In this document: piece after piece, positions 39,634 through 47,029 of the stretch | Position numbering within the stretch: the first letter of the stretch is position 1 | Layout: each line of letters starts with the position of its first letter | From: a bacterium D16-56 | Lineage (GTDB): Bacteria > Bacillota > Clostridia > Lachnospirales > Lachnospiraceae | Assembly (NCBI GenBank): GCA_003611875.1 | Contig: RAYY01000011.1 | Coordinates: 42,353-106,352 of the forward strand | Direction of reading: 5' to 3' | Length of the DNA stretch: 64,000 nt | Notes under the pieces: model-generated | The model's database searches: none | What the model was told of the DNA's origin: nothing | What the model saw: the letters and a program-made list of their open reading frames with translations, nothing else | Program-made: the position numbers and the translations under genes

Positions 39634-40539
39634 TCCATTTAAAACGAAAAAAGTGTTAAAAGGCTATATCGTTCGTTATCAAATAACCCATATTCATACC
39701 GATTTTTTGAAGATTTGTCAACAAGTTTCTCTTTTATTCTAGGTGAAAATGATAAAACTAAAGATTTCTTCGCTTTTGAACCAAAAGGATGTATTGCGGA
39801 AACTATTTTAAATGCTACAACTCATTACAATTTGAACTATAAACTTGAGCAAACTATTAGTAGTACAATGCATAGTCTGTTAAGTTATGGGCAAGCATAT
39901 ATTTACCTTCAACCGCAGTATACCCAAGAAAAATCAGAAGAAAATAAAAATATCCCTGTGAAACAAACTATTTCTTCTCTGGATATTGGAGAAGTCAAGG
40001 GAGTTATTAAACAAAGAATCGGAAATAAATATGTTTTCTACACCTATGGATTTAATGGAAATATTATAGAAACAGAGCTTATGGCTGATGGACTGATTAG
40101 CCTAAATATCAGGGAACTCGGATATAGGAAAAAACACTTTCTTCACTTATGTAAAAAAATAAGAAAATGCGATGTGACATCTGTTGGACTATTATCATTT
40201 GAAAATACCGATGGATATGATTTTAATATTCATTTAAAGAAAAAGCGGCTTAAATTTTTAAAAAAAACAAAATCCATAGGCTGGAGTTTTGGAAATGATG
40301 GTCTTTCAGATAGTTATATATTGTACAGAAAAATTCTTCAAGACAAATTCAGAATCAAAGCCTTGAACTTCATCATTGATAAGATAAATGAAGGTTTATC
40401 CACATGCTTACACAATGAATCTCCTGGTAAATTAGTTGCCCATATAAGAAATCTGAATTATGATGATATCTGGGAACAATATACAAAAGGAAAGATTACT
40501 GTTACAGAATTAAGAAATTTATTATATAAGAATCAATAA
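39626..40539 (+). CDS. unknown protein, second gene of the module, frame break in an A6 run
   Basis: Starts at an ATG overlapping the previous stop (MYNPFKTKK), but an A6 run at 39647-39652 leaves the long frame one base off. Adding one A joins it to SVKRLYRSLSNNPYSYRFFE and the remaining 280 residues to the stop. Either a one-base deletion killed the gene, the sequence has an error, or ribosomes slip on the A run. The protein is basic, alpha/beta, without recognisable domains or membrane segments. Clear coupling to the membrane gene suggests a two-component system. Confidence 0.55.
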
Positions 40540-40592
40540 AAAATTAAGATAAATAACCTCCAAAATAAAAATGTATTTGCTCCGGCTCAAAG

Positions 40593-40677
40593 CGTTTGCG
40601 GAAGGATTCGAACCTTCGGTGCGTTGCCGCACACCACCTTAGCAGGGTGGCACCATAGACCCCTCGGACACGCAAAC
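40593..40677 (-). tRNA. tRNA-Ser(GCT)
   Basis: Full class II cloverleaf: acceptor GTTTGCG/CGCAAAC, anticodon loop CTGCTAA, long variable arm (TGTGCGGCAACGCAC) and T-arm with GGTTCGAATCC. First of a closely packed six-tRNA array. Confidence 0.85.
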
Positions 40678-40683
40678 GGAAAA

Positions 40684-40766
40684 TGGATGGGGCAGGAATC
40701 GAACCTGCGATGTTTCTTTGTGACGGATTTACAGTCCGCTGCCCTCGCCACTAGGCATACCCATCC
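40684..40766 (-). tRNA. tRNA-Tyr(GTA)
   Basis: Class II tRNA with acceptor GGATGGG, anticodon loop CTGTAAA, a long variable arm and GGTTCGATTCC T-arm. Only 6 bp separate it from tRNA-Ser. Confidence 0.85.
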
Positions 40767-40770
40767 ATGG

Positions 40771-40841
40771 GGTGACCAGGGGGAATCGAACCCCCATAAG
40801 CAGAGCCACAATCTGCCGGACTACCATTGTCCTATAGCCAC
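40771..40841 (-). tRNA. tRNA-His(GTG)
   Basis: Acceptor GTGGCTA/TGGTCAC, anticodon loop ATTGTGG, T-arm GGTTCGATTCC. The base at position -1 is T, not the usual encoded G, so the guanylate would have to come from elsewhere. Confidence 0.8.
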
Positions 40842-40845
40842 AGTA

Positions 40846-40915
40846 GCTCCTGTGGGGCTTGAACCCATCATTTCCGGCTTGAGAGGCCAGCGTCCTAACC
40901 TTTAGACTAAGGAGC
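40846..40915 (-). tRNA. tRNA-Glu(CTC)-like
   Basis: Anticodon loop CCTCTCA, T-arm GGGTTCAAGCCCC, acceptor GCTCC/GGAGC, with weak pairing at the inner end of the acceptor and T-stem. It may be diverged; whether it functions is uncertain. CTC is not a usual Glu anticodon in Firmicutes. Confidence 0.65.
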
Positions 40916-40920
40916 CATAA

Positions 40921-41044
40921 CGATCCCCATGGGGTGCTGTGGTCCAGCGGACCACGCTTAGCACCGACCGAAGCGGAGCGTAGACCTTGAACCCAATACC
41001 TCCGGCTTGAAAGGCCGGTGTCCTGACCTTTAGACCAGGGGACC
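40921..41044 (-). tRNA. tRNA-Glu(TTC) interrupted in the T-loop by about 51 nt
   Basis: The 5' part is a normal tRNA-Glu (acceptor GGTCCCC, D-arm, anticodon loop CTTTCAA) up to GGGTTCAAG in the T-loop. After about 51 inserted bases the tRNA resumes with CCCCATGGGGATCG, which gives a T-stem strand and a full 7-bp acceptor match. The insert can fold: GTGGTCC/GGACCAC forms a 7-bp hairpin and ACGCT pairs with AGCGT around a second small stem. Without removal of the insert the tRNA could not have a normal T-loop. Confidence 0.7.
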
Positions 41045-41096
41045 TTGCTGCAGGCATTTACAGCCTGCGAATCAACGATGTTCTTTCTTTTCTATA

Positions 41097-41351
41097 TCAT
41101 GCGCCAATCTGCATCTGGGCCGCTGCATCTATGACCAGAATATCATCCAGTCGTACCTGCAGGACTGCCGCTAACACCACCAGATTATCTATGGTAGGCA
41201 GAGCTGCGCCCTGCTGCCACTTGTATATGGCCTGCGGTGTGGCAAAACCAAAAATATCCTGTAAATCCTTTACGGATAATCCTGCCTGCTTCCGCAGTCT
41301 GTTGATGTTCTGTCCTGTTCCTGTCATATCTATGGTTGGCAGATTTACCAT
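41097..41351 (-). CDS. small XRE-family regulator
   Basis: An 84-residue helix-turn-helix protein (INRLRKQAGLSVKDLQDIFG, AIYKWQQG). The ATG used has AGGAGG eight bases upstream; an earlier in-frame codon is less well placed. It lies inside the tRNA array, between tRNA-Glu and tRNA-Lys. Confidence 0.8.
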   Translation of the reverse strand: MVNLPTIDMTGTGQNINRLRKQAGLSVKDLQDIFGFATPQAIYKWQQGAALPTIDNLVVLAAVLQVRLDDILVIDAAAQMQIGA

Positions 41352-41394
41352 GTCTTTCACCTCCTGTTATCAAAATTCAATATCCAGGCGGTCA

Positions 41395-41467
41395 TGCTCC
41401 ATATGGACCTCGGACCCATGACCACTCGATTAAAAGTCAAGTGCTCTCCCATCTGAGCTAATGGAGC
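41395..41467 (-). tRNA. tRNA-Lys(TTT)
   Basis: Acceptor GCTCCAT/ATGGAGC, anticodon loop CTTTTAA, D-arm AGCTCAGATGGGAGAGC. The T-loop reads TCCGAGG, with C for T at position 55, so it is slightly unusual. Last tRNA of the array. Confidence 0.8.
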
Positions 41468-41555
41468 ATAAAAATACCGCCTACCTCATACAAGATAAGC
41501 GGTACACAAATCCATGTCTTGCTTCCGGCAGGCTTTTTATAGTCCTACCCGGATA

Positions 41556-41699
41556 TCACACAGTTTTTCGCCGTTTTCTTACCTTACATGAGCGCATTTT
41601 AACCAGACTCTGTTCTTTTTCTTTGCTGAACAGTGCCTCATAATGTTCGCTATGCAGATAATATGCGAAAGCATTCGCTGCGAAATTAACTGTTGCCAT
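41556..41699 (-). CDS. small basic protein (47 residues)
   Basis: Short open frame MATVNFAANAFAYYLHSEHY... ending in a Lys/Arg-rich tail, with an AAAGGAAAG ribosome site before the ATG. Read toward the tRNA-Lys and small XRE gene. No family recognised. The rest of the 41.47-41.90 kb interval holds no gene I can support. Confidence 0.4.
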   Translation of the reverse strand: MATVNFAANAFAYYLHSEHYEALFSKEKEQSLVKMRSCKVRKRRKTV

Positions 41700-41902
41700 G
41701 ATTCTTTCCTTTCTGGACTCATCCGGTCCGCTTTGTTCTAACTGTAATCACTATAACACTAATTCTCGAAATTGTCATTATACCAGTAATATAATTTGTG
41801 GGTAAATCACTATCCAACAAAACCTATCACATGATAAGACAAAAATATATAATCATATTCCGCCGGCCGTTTTAGATTATATAATTGTATAGTACAATGT
41901 CA

Positions 41903-42290
41903 TTAAGCTCTGACAAGTCCAAGCCACTGCTCCACTTCTTTTACAGAGGAATCAAGAATATCTGCAATATCTCCTACAGAATTTCCTTTCTTATACAGTT
42001 TTTGAGCTAATCCTATTTTTGTTTTCTCCGAGGCTTCTTTCTCTTTACTTTCCACATAAGTTTTTAAAATATATTCTTCATTAAACAATGTCATCATAAT
42101 ATCCACAACCTCCTTTTCACGCCCTGACAGATGCTCGCCCAGTACATTCTGAGCCTTGCAGATACGGATTGTCTCCAGAACTGCTTTCCTGGTACTTCCA
42201 TGCAGTTTCACCTGTTCATTATATATCTTTGTAAAGGCCAAATATTGATTTATGACATCTCTTTCTTTGCACAAATTAGGTTCAGCATCT
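41903..42290 (-). pseudogene. Rpn-family nuclease, C-terminal fragment
   Basis: About 125 codons (CKERDVINQYLAFTKIYNEQ, GSTRKAVLETIRICKAQNVL, ending in VGDIADILDSSVKEVEQWLG) matching the C-terminal half of Rpn proteins such as that at 33.4 kb. The nuclease core is missing; upstream sequence belongs to the AbiE toxin gene. Confidence 0.75.
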
Positions 42291-42304
42291 TCCTAATGTA
42301 TTCT

Positions 42305-43152
42305 TCACCTTGCCATAACGTAATCCATGATATATTTAACAGAATTACAAGTATCTTCAAAAGTAATATCTTTTGCATAATCAAAATTTTTCTGATACTT
42401 TTTCCAAAGGTTCTGCATCTGTGGATTATCCCTGATCTCCTTAATGATTTCCACATAAGTTTGCATCACCTGGCTACTGCCCCTCTTTGCACTTGTCTGC
42501 TCCAATGCTCGTTTCAAAATATTTTTATCGCATTCATTTCCACGCAAAGCAAAGATGATATGTATATCATAAAAATCTCTTGGGCGGGTATTGGCAATGC
42601 TGCGTGATAATACAGTTTCTATTTTTTCTGCCAGGACTGTTTCCAGGTTATAAGCCAATATACTTAATGTCCTGTCATCAAAGAGAAGTTTAAATGTATA
42701 TTCTGTTTCTTTCGGTGTGATTATATCCCCAGTCGTAACATCTACCGTCAGAGGTACACGGATGGGAGGATAGTTCGCCTTTAAAGAGACACGTATACCG
42801 GGAAATCATCTGTTTCACGAATATCATAAATATCTTCTAAAGTAAAGCTCACATCATCCTCTATTTCAACAGCACATATTTCCTTAAAAATCCTTCGGAT
42901 TGATTCATGGGTTAATGTAAACCCTTTTATTGTTGTATCCAGATCCATCGTTGTCCTGGTATCCAGCCCAACAATTACCGATATTAAGAATCCGCCTTTT
43001 AATATAAAATTGTTTTTATATGTAGATAGCGAAATTCTTTCCAACAACCGTTCCAACATGTAGTTCTGCATGACAAGCTGGGCAGAAATATTTTTCTCTG
43101 CTGCCTTTTTCTTAATGAATGCTTTCAGCTGCATTGGATTTCTGGTTATCAT
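42305..43152 (-). pseudogene. abiEii: AbiEii nucleotidyltransferase toxin, frameshifted
   Basis: N-terminal part has the nucleotidyltransferase blocks NFILKGGFLIS and TTMDLDTT. Near 42.80 kb the frame breaks within DDFP: inserting one G in the CCCGG sequence would restore GIRVSLKANYPPIRVPLTVD and continue to LETVLAEKIETVLSR and the helical C-terminus. As read, translation stops at codon 123 and the toxin would be inactive. Its ATG overlaps the stop of the antitoxin gene, the normal AbiE layout. Confidence 0.8.
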
Positions 43153-43742
43153 AACAGCACCTCCATGTAATGTAATATCTTTGGTTTTACTCTTAGCTGC
43201 TCCGCATATTTCATCAACTTGTGTATATCTTTTTCTTTAGAAGCCGCATACCGTTTCATTGCTCCATTTACAATCTGAATATCACTGCCGCTGCCACGCA
43301 CAATGTCACATAATGTTCTTTCGAGATTGTATATTTTGATGGGATTCCCGCAGGGCGACTTTATCTCGATGATTCCAAGTGTATAATTATCTGGCACAAC
43401 TCGTTTCACAATAATATTTTCCTGTTTAAGAGAAGGCGCATTATACCCTTTTGGAAAAGTCATTGTATATTTTGCCGGTGTCCTGTCGGAATATCCTAAA
43501 AGGTACAACGCTGTATCATGGGAATAGATACCTCGTCCATACCTGCACTGCAACAGATGGATGTCATCCTCCCATATATCACTCCGTATATAAAGCCCTC
43601 GTCCATAACGATATAATTCTCCATCCTTTACAAGCTTCTGCAATATGCTTCGGTGCATTCCGGATTCTGTGATCTGTCTGGCCGTAATAGTACCATCCGG
43701 CGAATTTTCCAAAAGAGTTTTTATTGTATTCTCAGTTTTCAT
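43149..43742 (-). CDS. abiEi: AbiEi antitoxin, type IV toxin-antitoxin
   Basis: A 197-residue protein with the N-terminal winged helix of AbiEi (GTITARQITESGMHRSILQK, LVKDGELYRYGRGLYI) and the C-terminal AbiEi domain. It represses its operon and neutralises the AbiEii nucleotidyltransferase toxin. The ATG used has AAAAGGAG suitably spaced. It is intact while the toxin gene is broken, so only immunity is left. Two 19-bp direct repeats upstream are probable binding sites. Confidence 0.85.
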   Translation of the reverse strand: MKTENTIKTLLENSPDGTITARQITESGMHRSILQKLVKDGELYRYGRGLYIRSDIWEDDIHLLQCRYGRGIYSHDTALYLLGYSDRTPAKYTMTFPKGYNAPSLKQENIIVKRVVPDNYTLGIIEIKSPCGNPIKIYNLERTLCDIVRGSGSDIQIVNGAMKRYAASKEKDIHKLMKYAEQLRVKPKILHYMEVLL

Positions 43743-43780
43743 GACAGTCACTCCTTTTTATACACATTATATTGTATATA

Positions 43781-43853
43781 AATAATGTGTCATTGTCAAG
43801 TTTTATGATACATAAGCACATTAAATTTGGCACAAATAATGTGTCATTGTCAA
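43781..43853 (-). promoter_or_regulatory. abiE promoter with two 19-bp direct repeats
   Basis: AATAATGTGTCATTGTCAA occurs exactly twice, 54 bp apart. On the minus strand the first copy supplies a TTGACA -35 followed, after 17 bp, by TACAAT. AbiEi proteins bind repeats in their own promoter, so these are likely operator sites. Confidence 0.6.
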
Positions 43854-43952
43854 ATCAATCTACTTTATAGTTGTTTTAATTATACTATGACAAATCTAAC
43901 CCATTTGGATAAATATAACGAAAAGAACAAATTGACACACCAACGGCCGGGC

Positions 43953-43980
43953 ATTGGCACTGTTCTGCTCTTTCCCTATA
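43953..43980 (+). repeat. GGCAC-iteron border motif, copy 2
   Basis: TTGGCACTGTTCTGCTCTTT with a less perfect iteron upstream (GACAC, GGCCG, GGCAC at 11-bp steps). It separates the AbiE module from the methyltransferase gene. Confidence 0.55.
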
Positions 43981-43986
43981 TAGGAA

Positions 43987-44014
43987 AGCGGTCATGCTGC
44001 GAAGCGTGACCGCT
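43987..44014. terminator. hairpin after the methyltransferase gene
   Basis: AGCGGTCA/TGACCGCT, 8-bp stem, between the GGCAC motif and the end of the methyltransferase gene. Confidence 0.45.
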
Positions 44015-44026
44015 GGAATGAAAATA

Positions 44027-44656
44027 TTAAATAGAGAGATTTTTTTCAAAATCTATTTGTACCAGTTTTTTGCCATTAGGCAGCATATGTTCTAAAGTTT
44101 TGATTGTATGGTAATCAATTTTAAACATTGCTTTCTGCAATGACTGTTCATCCATTTGATGATGCACCTGTTCCAGTCCGTCAAATACATGAAGACAGGG
44201 GGAATCTGATACCCAGCTATCTTCCATATTGATTTGAATAATACATGAAACATACTTTGGGCTTGTCTGTACGATAACCTTCTGAAAGCAATCATATCCG
44301 ATATACTCAATCAACAGATTTGCAATGACCATATCAGCCTTTGGTAATTTATCCGTTTCATTTATCAAATCAATACACAGACATTCCAGGATACTGTTCA
44401 ATTCAGAATACCTTTGAACGACTGTTTGCAGATAAAAAGAGTTGATGTCAATGCCATATATTTTATCAAACCTGTCTTCTTGGATATGTTCAAGACCGTT
44501 ACCACCCGCAATACCAAGTATCATTATACTTGATACGGGATATGTATAAAATTGACCTTTCATCATTTCATTCATAATCTGCAACTGCATAACCGAATCA
44601 AGTTTCATATGATTTTCATAATCAGCTAATGAAATTTCTTTCCATGGATTTTCCAT
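44027..44656 (-). CDS. class I SAM-dependent methyltransferase
   Basis: A 209-residue protein with a Rossmann methyltransferase core: motif I IMILGIAGGNGLEHI, IYGIDIN as the acidic strand, and DMVIANLLIEYIG as motif IV. The substrate is unknown. It stands alone on the minus strand, flanked on both sides by GGCAC-iteron motifs, so it looks like a separately acquired cassette. Confidence 0.82.
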   Translation of the reverse strand: MENPWKEISLADYENHMKLDSVMQLQIMNEMMKGQFYTYPVSSIMILGIAGGNGLEHIQEDRFDKIYGIDINSFYLQTVVQRYSELNSILECLCIDLINETDKLPKADMVIANLLIEYIGYDCFQKVIVQTSPKYVSCIIQINMEDSWVSDSPCLHVFDGLEQVHHQMDEQSLQKAMFKIDYHTIKTLEHMLPNGKKLVQIDFEKNLSI

Positions 44657-44877
44657 ACTTTTACCTCGTCCAATGCAAATTTGTTGTTTGAACTGATTAG
44701 AATATATCGCAGCCCGTCATTGACAGCAACCGCTGTATTCCGCATAAATACTGCGTCTGCAACGGTTTATTATTTGTCTAACTGTTAAAAACAGGATTAT
44801 ATCCTCTTTGTTTATTATATCGCTGATATGGATACTCTATCAAGCTTTCCTTTCATTGTAAAAATCGAATATAAAAA

Positions 44878-44926
44878 TTGGCACACCATCGGCACAACAT
44901 TGGCACGGTTCTGCTCTTTCCCCGTA
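44878..44926 (+). repeat. GGCAC-iteron border motif, copy 3
   Basis: Three GGCAC units at exact 11-bp spacing, then TTGGCACGGTTCTGCTCTTT. The rest of the 370-bp gap (44.66-45.03 kb) contains this motif and a hairpin only. Confidence 0.6.
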
Positions 44927-44969
44927 AAGGCATCCATGCTATACTTGGTACAGTCAAAAATATGTAAAG

Positions 44970-45003
44970 CAGCCGTTTTCCATTCCGGGAGACGGCTGTT
45001 TTC
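44970..45003 (+). terminator. hairpin with T run before the DUF4320 gene
   Basis: CAGCCGT/ACGGCTG stem followed by TTTTC. It probably ends transcripts entering from the cargo, or acts as an attenuator for the operon beginning 24 bp later. Confidence 0.5.
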
Positions 45004-45026
45004 GTCAGAAAGGCGGTGGTTTTACT

Positions 45027-45527
45027 TTGTCCCAAACTATTTCCAAAGCAGCCGGCAGGGCGTCTCCCCAGAAGGGCAGGCCCGGCAGGAACCCGGCGGC
45101 CATACTGAAAAGTGAGAATGGTGATGTCAACTATTTCAGTACGGTGGTGTTCATCTTCATAGCGGTGATCTTGCTGGCATTCATCCTGGACCTGTTCAGC
45201 ATCATCTCCACCAAACAGGAACTGGACCACTGTGCAGACCAGATGGTGAAGCAGATCCAGCTTTCCGGGGGCGTCAATGGAGAGACAGAGCAGCTTTTTA
45301 ACTTCCTCTGCTCCCAGATTGAAGGGGCGGAAAACATTTCCTACTCCATTGACGCCTCCTACAAGTCGCCCACCCCGTCCGGCATGAGCCGGGCCATCCA
45401 GCTTGGGACCCCCTTCTACATCACCATCACAGGCAGGGCAAAGCTGGGCGGCTTCTGGAACTTCAACCTGGTGAACATCACCGTTGTCTCCAGAGGCGCC
45501 GGCGTCAGCGAGCATTACTGGAAGTGA
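45027..45527 (+). CDS. DUF4320 family protein (TadE-like pseudopilin-type)
   Basis: A 166-residue protein with one N-terminal membrane span (VVFIFIAVILLAFILDLFSI) and an extracytoplasmic domain, as in DUF4320 proteins of Gram-positive conjugative elements. It likely starts at TTG, with AAGGCGG upstream. The next gene follows after 8 bp. GC-rich, unlike the defence cargo to the left, marking return to the element backbone. Confidence 0.8.
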   Translation: MSQTISKAAGRASPQKGRPGRNPAAILKSENGDVNYFSTVVFIFIAVILLAFILDLFSIISTKQELDHCADQMVKQIQLSGGVNGETEQLFNFLCSQIEGAENISYSIDASYKSPTPSGMSRAIQLGTPFYITITGRAKLGGFWNFNLVNITVVSRGAGVSEHYWK

Positions 45528-45535
45528 GGTGGCGC

Positions 45536-46051
45536 ATGAAAAAACCGTACCAACGCATGAAAGGCAGCACAGGCAGGAATCCCCTCCGGAATGACCGTGG
45601 GGATATTTCTATCTTTACCTGTTTTTTTGTGGTGGGGATCGTGATGCTGGTCGCCTTCCTGCTGCTGTATGCTTCCATCCGTATTACCTGCATCAACATC
45701 CGCAATGGCGCAAAAATGGAGCTGAACAATCTAAGTGCCAGCATCTACGCGGACACCTACCGCTCCCAGAGGGAGACCAACTTCAGCGAATACTTAAATA
45801 CCCTCTACTCCAGCGGGGACTATACCGCCATGCTGGAGGACATGGTGACAGACGGGCTCGCCAGCAAGATCCCCCTTTCTACGGATGACTACCAGGTAAG
45901 GGACATCAGTCTCGCGTTCCATGTAACAGGCGACCGGGTGGAGTATGTATTTACCTGCAATATCGAGTTCTATGTCTACATGTTCGGTCACTCCTACCCC
46001 GCCATCACCCGACCCGTGGAACTGACCGGTTACCACAACACCAAATTTTGA
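45536..46051 (+). CDS. TadE-like membrane protein of the conjugative backbone
   Basis: A 171-residue protein: short basic N-terminus, one membrane span (CFFVVGIVMLVAFLLLYASI) and an extracytoplasmic beta-rich domain. The ATG with GAGGTGG just before it is preferred over an upstream GTG that overlaps the previous gene. It pairs with the DUF4320 gene; such pairs probably form part of a surface structure. Confidence 0.75.
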   Translation: MKKPYQRMKGSTGRNPLRNDRGDISIFTCFFVVGIVMLVAFLLLYASIRITCINIRNGAKMELNNLSASIYADTYRSQRETNFSEYLNTLYSSGDYTAMLEDMVTDGLASKIPLSTDDYQVRDISLAFHVTGDRVEYVFTCNIEFYVYMFGHSYPAITRPVELTGYHNTKF

Positions 46052-46077
46052 CCAACCATGAAAGGAGCTTACTTCTT

Positions 46078-46194
46078 ATGAAAAAACTGTTTACATCCAA
46101 AAAATTCATTTTCGCCACCTTTTTCACGGCCCTTGCCGGCTTCCTGACCTTCCGCCTGATCGGGCGCCGCAGGGCAGCAGGAACTGATTTATGA
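46078..46194 (+). CDS. small membrane peptide (38 residues)
   Basis: MKKLFTSKKFIFATFFTALA... with one hydrophobic segment and a basic end, preceded by AAAGGAG. Its start resembles that of the next gene (MKKFFKSKGF), so it may be a short relative or a duplicated 5' end. Confidence 0.55.
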   Translation: MKKLFTSKKFIFATFFTALAGFLTFRLIGRRRAAGTDL

Positions 46195-46295
46195 TCATCA
46201 AACTATGAATGTTTGATAAATTTAATCTTCTGTTGAAAAACTTTGCCATAAAACCGTAAAGGAGATACAGAAAGAAAAAAGGAGATGACTGCTAT

Positions 46296-46865
46296 ATGAA
46301 AAAATTTTTTAAATCTAAAGGGTTCCTCGTGACCGTCCTTTCTGTTTCCTGCATCGCCATCCTCGCCGCCTGCTGGCTTGTGGGCCGGGATACAAAGACC
46401 GCCTTCCTGCCGGATGGGCAGCCCCCGGATGCCGTCCAGGAGGAATGGAAGGATACCCCGGTTGCCACGGAAGGCTCCTGGGAGCATGCAGACAGCAACA
46501 TCCGGAATCAGGACAATGCAGAGGACAAGCTGGAAGATTACCCAAAGGTGGCAGAGGAATCGGAGCAGGAGGTTGTAGCTGACTTCATTCCCACAGAAAC
46601 AAAGGATGAAACGCCGCCTCCTCCCCCGGAAGGCAAGACTGTCATCACAGACCCCGGCGAGGACCATCCCGTGAACCCGGCCCCGGAAACAGCCCCTTCT
46701 TCCACAGATACCGGAAAGGACAGTACGCCTCCTGCCGGCACCACCAATGAAAACGGAGCTGTATACGATCCCGTTTTTGGATGGGTTGTTCCCGGACAGG
46801 TCAACCAGGCCACTGTGGACAGCAGCGGAGATCCTAACAAGATGGTCGGGAACATGGGGAACTGA
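46296..46865 (+). CDS. DUF6550-like membrane-anchored protein
   Basis: A 189-residue protein with an N-terminal membrane segment (GFLVTVLSVSCIAILAACWL), an acidic Pro/Thr-rich stalk (PPPPPEGKT) and a conserved end (YDPVFGWVVPGQVNQATVD, ending near DPNKMVGNMG). This matches the DUF6550 proteins found beside DUF4320 genes in conjugative elements. Probably surface exposed; role unknown. Confidence 0.75.
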   Translation: MKKFFKSKGFLVTVLSVSCIAILAACWLVGRDTKTAFLPDGQPPDAVQEEWKDTPVATEGSWEHADSNIRNQDNAEDKLEDYPKVAEESEQEVVADFIPTETKDETPPPPPEGKTVITDPGEDHPVNPAPETAPSSTDTGKDSTPPAGTTNENGAVYDPVFGWVVPGQVNQATVDSSGDPNKMVGNMGN

Positions 46866-46969
46866 CAGCCCATCCGGAATCTATCCCCGCATGATACTTA
46901 CAGGGATTGCCTGAACGGGTTCCCAGCCAGATACCGGCAGCTGCATATACAACTGAATACTGAAACCGG

Positions 46970-46995
46970 AAAACCGCCTCAGAAATGGCGGTTTT
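46970..46995 (+). terminator. rho-independent terminator
   Basis: AAAACCGCC/GGCGGTTTT with an 8-nt loop followed by CTTTTTA, between the DUF6550-like gene and the surface protein gene. Confidence 0.8.
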
Positions 46996-47029
46996 CTTTT
47001 TATAGAAAAAGATTGGAGTGTGATATTGT

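Noticed and set aside
41045..41070. GCAGGC/GCCTGC hairpin beside tRNA-Glu as a further tRNA
   Set aside because: No cloverleaf can be drawn; it is probably a terminator or a remnant.
44828..45115. 95-residue open frame covering the third GGCAC block
   Set aside because: It only reads through the repeat and the start of the DUF4320 gene in another frame and lacks a ribosome site.
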